7,769 bases of DNA, from the NCBI GenBank assembly GCA_017555685.1, contig JAFZFW010000047.1:1-7769 (forward strand), in the 5' to 3' direction. Positions 5,387 through 7,769 of the stretch are shown in pieces (the stretch's first letter is position 1; every line of letters begins with the position of its first letter). The translations under genes and the position numbers were made by a program. Source of the stretch: Methanocorpusculum sp. (GTDB lineage: Archaea > Halobacteriota > Methanomicrobia > Methanomicrobiales > Methanocorpusculaceae). The notes beneath the pieces were generated by a model, which saw nothing but the letters and a program-made list of their open reading frames with translations, was not told the origin of the DNA and ran no database searches.

Positions 5387-7297
5387 ATGCAGGTTGAAGA
5401 CAGACTGAAAGAACTCAAAGAGACCATCAACAAAAAAGTCCCGCGCGGCGTTGAAGTAACCGACGTCGAGTTCGAAGGACCGGAAATGGTCATCTACACC
5501 GACAATCCGGAGAAGTTCGCAGCCGAACAGGATTTAATCAAAACACTCGCACGCGACCTTAGAAAACGCATTGTTGTCCGCCCGAATATCTTAGGAGACA
5601 CGGAAATCGCCTATGATATGGTCAAGAAGGTTGTTCCGGAAGGAGCAGGAATCACGGACATCTTCTTTGACACTGACACCGGTGAGATGCTGATTGAAGC
5701 AGAAAAGCCGGGAGTCGTCATCGGAAAGAACGGTGCAACTCTTCGTGACATTACGATGAAGACCGGATGGACTCCGCGTGTTGTCCGCACTCCGCCAATT
5801 CCGTCCATGACCATCAAGCAGGTCAGACAGTACCTCCGCGAAGCACGCGACGAGAGAAAGGAGTTCCTGAGAAGATGCGGCAGAAGAATCCACCGTGACT
5901 CTTTATACACCGGACGCGACCGCGACCAGTGGCTGCGTGTCACAACACTCGGCTGCTGCCGTCAGGTCGGCCGTGCTGCATTCCTGTTAACCACTCCGCA
6001 GAGCAAGGTCTTAATCGACTGCGGAGAGTCTCCGGGAGCAACCGGGGCAGCATCCTCCCCGTACCTCCACGTTCCGGAAATTTACCCGTTCTCTACGCTT
6101 GACGCAGTTGTCTTAACCCACGCACACTTAGATCACTCCGCATACGTCCCGCTCCTCTACCGCTACGGATACGACGGACCGGTCTATACCACTCCGGCAA
6201 CCCGTGACTTAGCAGCCATGCTGCAGCTTGACTACCTTGACGTCAACAACAAGGAAGACAAAGCCCCGCCGTACTCCTCCAACGAGGTCCGCGAGTTTGT
6301 CAAGCACACCATCACCTTAGGATACGGAGATGTCACAGATATCGCTCCGGACTTAAAGCTCACCCTCCATAACGCAGGACACATTTTAGGTTCTGCAATC
6401 GCTCACTTCAATGTTGGAAACGGTCTCTACAACATCGCCTTTACCGGTGACTTATACTACGCAAAGAGCAGACTGTTCAACCCGGCAGTCTCCCAGTTCC
6501 CGCGCCTTGAAGCCCTTGTGATGGAATCCACCTACGGAGGTTCTGAAGACTTCTCTCCATCCAGAGCTGATGCAGAAGCCCACCTTTGCGAGGTCATCAG
6601 CGAGACCTTATCCCGCGGCGGAAAGGCATTAATTCCGGCATTTGCGGTCGGACGTTCTCAGGAACTGATGCTTGCTTTAGAGGAAGGCATCAGAAACAAG
6701 AAGCTTCCGAACTGTAAGATTTACCTTGACGGTATGATTAAGGAAGCAACGGCTATGCACACCGCATACCCGGAGTACTTAAACAACGACTTAAGAAACC
6801 AGATCTTCCGCGACAACTACAACCCGTTCCTTGCAGAGTGCTTCGAGCAGGTCGACTCCTACGAGAAGCGTCAGGAAGTTATCTTCTCCAAGGACCCGTG
6901 TGTTATCATCTCCACAAGCGGTATGTTAAACGGCGGACCGGTCTTAGATTACCTCTCGAACCTTGCAGAGTCCGAGAAGAACACCTTAATCTTCGTCGGA
7001 TACCAGGCAGACGGAACCTACGGACGCCGTATCCAGAAGGGCTGGCGTGAGGTCCCGATGGGTAAGAAGGGCAGTATCATCATCAATATGGAAGTCCAGA
7101 CCGTCGAAGGTTTCTCCGGTCACGCAGACAGAAAACAGCTCATGAACTACGTACAGTACGTTCAGCCGAAGCCGGAGCGTGTGTTTACCATCCACGGTGA
7201 AGAGTCCAAGACCATCGACCTTGCAAGCTCGATTTACAAGAAGTACCACATCCAGACTGTGTCTCCGCAGAACTTAGAGACCTACCGTCTGGTTTGA
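5387..7297 (+). CDS. aCPSF1: aCPSF1, KH-domain beta-CASP metallo-beta-lactamase ribonuclease (mRNA 3'-end/termination factor)
   Basis: This is the 636-residue archaeal CPSF73-like endo/exoribonuclease (FttA). It is known in archaea to cleave nascent RNA at U-rich sites and bring about transcription termination. Two N-terminal KH-type domains span about 1-68 and 69-145; the second has the GKNG loop (113-116). The metallo-beta-lactamase domain shows Asp211 (LIDCGE), the zinc motif HAHLDH (His245, His247, Asp249, His250), His332 (NAGHILGSA) and Asp355 (TGDLYYAKS). The beta-CASP part has motif A Glu380 (ESTYGG), motif B His579 (FSGHADRKQ) and motif C His603 (TIHGEES). All catalytic residues are present. 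The ATG at 5387 fits family N-termini; the TTG 15 bases earlier is not needed. GGAA at 5374-5377 is a weak SD. Proteasome-beta to CPSF-KH linkage also occurs in other methanogens such as Methanothermobacter. Confidence 0.96.
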   Translation: MQVEDRLKELKETINKKVPRGVEVTDVEFEGPEMVIYTDNPEKFAAEQDLIKTLARDLRKRIVVRPNILGDTEIAYDMVKKVVPEGAGITDIFFDTDTGEMLIEAEKPGVVIGKNGATLRDITMKTGWTPRVVRTPPIPSMTIKQVRQYLREARDERKEFLRRCGRRIHRDSLYTGRDRDQWLRVTTLGCCRQVGRAAFLLTTPQSKVLIDCGESPGATGAASSPYLHVPEIYPFSTLDAVVLTHAHLDHSAYVPLLYRYGYDGPVYTTPATRDLAAMLQLDYLDVNNKEDKAPPYSSNEVREFVKHTITLGYGDVTDIAPDLKLTLHNAGHILGSAIAHFNVGNGLYNIAFTGDLYYAKSRLFNPAVSQFPRLEALVMESTYGGSEDFSPSRADAEAHLCEVISETLSRGGKALIPAFAVGRSQELMLALEEGIRNKKLPNCKIYLDGMIKEATAMHTAYPEYLNNDLRNQIFRDNYNPFLAECFEQVDSYEKRQEVIFSKDPCVIISTSGMLNGGPVLDYLSNLAESEKNTLIFVGYQADGTYGRRIQKGWREVPMGKKGSIIINMEVQTVEGFSGHADRKQLMNYVQYVQPKPERVFTIHGEESKTIDLASSIYKKYHIQTVSPQNLETYRLV

Positions 7298-7299
7298 GT

Positions 7300-7331
7300 C
7301 TTTCTCAAGAAACTTCAATCTCTTTTTTTTT
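7300..7331 (+). terminator. Terminator of the psmB-aCPSF1 unit
   Basis: Shortly after the aCPSF1 stop there is a weak stem TTTC-TCAA-GAAA (7301-7312), then a run of nine T (7323-7331) followed by TGTGTGTG. The T9 run is the longest in the window and is a strong candidate archaeal termination/cleavage site. Confidence 0.6.
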
Positions 7332-7340
7332 GTGTGTGTT

Positions 7341-7361
7341 GTGATTACCAAGTAATCGCAC
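7341..7361. repeat. Small hairpin GATTAC-CAA-GTAATC
   Basis: GATTAC (7343-7348) and GTAATC (7352-7357) pair around a three-base CAA loop. Flanking GT/AC bases (7341-7342 with 7360-7361) extend the stem if G7358 and C7359 are unpaired. It lies just after the T9 terminator; no function can be assigned. Confidence 0.4.
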
Positions 7362-7447
7362 GTCTTTAGAACTCAGGGAAAAAACACAGACCACGCAGAC
7401 AGCGACCTGTCGCTTTCGCGGGTACAGTAGTTCGCTAATTTTCACTA

Positions 7448-7483
7448 ACAGTTATCTTCTATGCTTTCGGAGAAGTCAACTGT
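7448..7483. repeat. Two-part hairpin ACAGTT/AACTGT plus CTTCT/AGAAG
   Basis: ACAGTT (7448-7453) pairs with AACTGT (7478-7483) and CTTCT (7456-7460) pairs with AGAAG (7471-7475). They are separated by a symmetric AT/TC internal loop and closed by a 10-base loop. Eleven base pairs in total form one stem, followed by an A-rich run (7484-7493). Confidence 0.5.
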
Positions 7484-7498
7484 AACAAAAAAAGGACG

Positions 7499-7543
7499 TC
7501 CACGAATCAACGCGAATCTTGACGAATCGCGCTGATTCGTGGA
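7499..7543. terminator. Long hairpin with A-rich and T-rich flanks (possible bidirectional terminator) built on CGAATC repeats
   Basis: TCCACGAATCA (7499-7509) pairs perfectly with TGATTCGTGGA (7533-7543). After one A/C mismatch, CGCGA (7511-7515) pairs with TCGCG (7527-7531) around an 11-base loop, giving 16 paired positions. An A7 run lies 5' (7487-7493) and a T-rich tract lies 3' (7544-7552), so either strand would give a hairpin followed by U-rich RNA. CGAATC occurs at 7503, 7513 and 7523, exactly 10 bp apart, with an inverted copy at 7534-7539. A terminator role fits the convergent gene layout but is inferred. Confidence 0.45.
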
Positions 7544-7651
7544 TTTCTTTTTCAAATACAATGGAGGAAATTGCTTTCATTGAAAAATTGACGAGGTACT
7601 GTGGTCGCTGTCTGCGGTATTTTTCCTCGTGAGACAAAAGCCGGAAAACAG

Positions 7652-7769
7652 TTACTTCACTACCACATGCTCAACCGCGTGCAGTCCCAGTTTTTCAAAA
7701 ACCGCAAGAATCTCTGCTGTCGGTTCTTCCTCGCGGTAAAACAGATGGCTTGCACAGTCACAGTCTGAA
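7652..7769 (-). CDS. C-terminal end of an unidentified protein (start outside the window)
   Basis: On the minus strand an open frame enters from beyond base 7769 (first full codon at 7768) and ends at TAA 7654-7652, giving 38 visible residues. It starts SDCDCASHLFYREEEP and ends LGLHAVEHVVVK. The composition is protein-like, with an acidic helix-like TAEILAVFEKLGL followed by a short beta-like VEHVVVK, and the frame is the only natural-looking one in this stretch. A Cys-Asp-Cys motif and a His are visible, which might bind a metal, but I do not recognise the family. It converges on aCPSF1 across 354 bp. A T-rich stretch (TGTTTTCC then CTTTTGTC on the minus strand) follows its stop and may end its transcript. 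Confidence 0.55.
   Translation of the reverse strand, partial: SDCDCASHLFYREEEPTAEILAVFEKLGLHAVEHVVVK

Larger units (their letters stand above)
7376..7626. repeat. Composite palindromic intergenic element with terminal inverted repeats
   Basis: This stretch makes up most of the 354-bp gene-free region between aCPSF1 and the convergent gene. CGCAGACAGCGACC (7394-7407) recurs as its exact reverse complement at 7603-7616. Outside the arms GGGAAAAAA (7376-7384) is mirrored by TTTTTCC (7620-7626), giving imperfect inverted ends to a unit of about 250 bp. Two hairpins (7448-7483 and 7499-7543) lie inside. No protein-coding frame of note and no obvious target-site duplication is visible. It could be a non-autonomous mobile element, an interspersed intergenic repeat, or a structured RNA/termination region between convergent genes. 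Confidence 0.45.

Noticed and set aside
7561..7632. Tiny plus-strand frame of 23 residues containing CGRCLRYF, a possible CxxC mini-protein
   Set aside because: There is no SD, and the Cys-bearing part is produced by the 14-bp inverted repeat arm, so it is most likely chance.
7298..7651. Possible CRISPR array or tRNA in the gene-free stretch
   Set aside because: There are no regularly spaced repeat/spacer units of CRISPR length and no cloverleaf or T-loop signature; the only periodic motif is the 6-base CGAATC.

Overview
The window reads as the chromosome of a methanogenic archaeon, most likely a member of Methanomicrobiales (a Methanocorpusculum-like organism is my best guess from gene content and style, not proven). 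The evidence is a methanogenesis enzyme (Mer, F420-dependent methylene-H4MPT reductase), the archaeal pair proteasome beta subunit plus aCPSF1 ribonuclease, archaeal SD motifs (GGTGA, GAGGT) and T-rich gene ends.

Layout. 1-858 (+) is the 3' part of mer, whose start lies outside the window; a GAAA-tetraloop hairpin overlaps its stop codon and a T-rich tract follows. 948-1949 (+) encodes an MscS-family mechanosensitive channel with a perfect 6-bp palindrome immediately before its start codon. It converges, with only 6 bp between stop codons, on a compact minus-strand operon. In transcription order that operon is acylphosphatase (3676-3404), a stand-alone pyruvate kinase alpha/beta-domain protein (3400-2819) and a six-TM membrane protein (2822-1956). 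Divergent from the operon is 3789-4565 (+), an FkbM-like SAM-dependent methyltransferase fold that carries a lipoprotein-type signal peptide.

4566-4723 is a regulatory intergenic stretch with several inverted repeats. It precedes psmB (4724-5365, proteasome beta) and the aCPSF1 gene (5387-7297), which form a two-gene unit 21 bp apart joining protein degradation and mRNA 3'-end processing/transcription termination. A T9 tract ends this unit.

7298-7651 has no gene. It holds nested palindromes: an outer 14-bp inverted repeat pair about 200 bp apart, two inner hairpins, and a 10-bp-periodic CGAATC array. From 7769 back to 7652 (-) is the C-terminal end of an unidentified gene that converges on aCPSF1.

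I see no complete new defence or mobile system. The most unusual items are the predicted surface-anchored methyltransferase fold, the competing inverted repeats before psmB, and the composite palindromic element at about 7376-7626.
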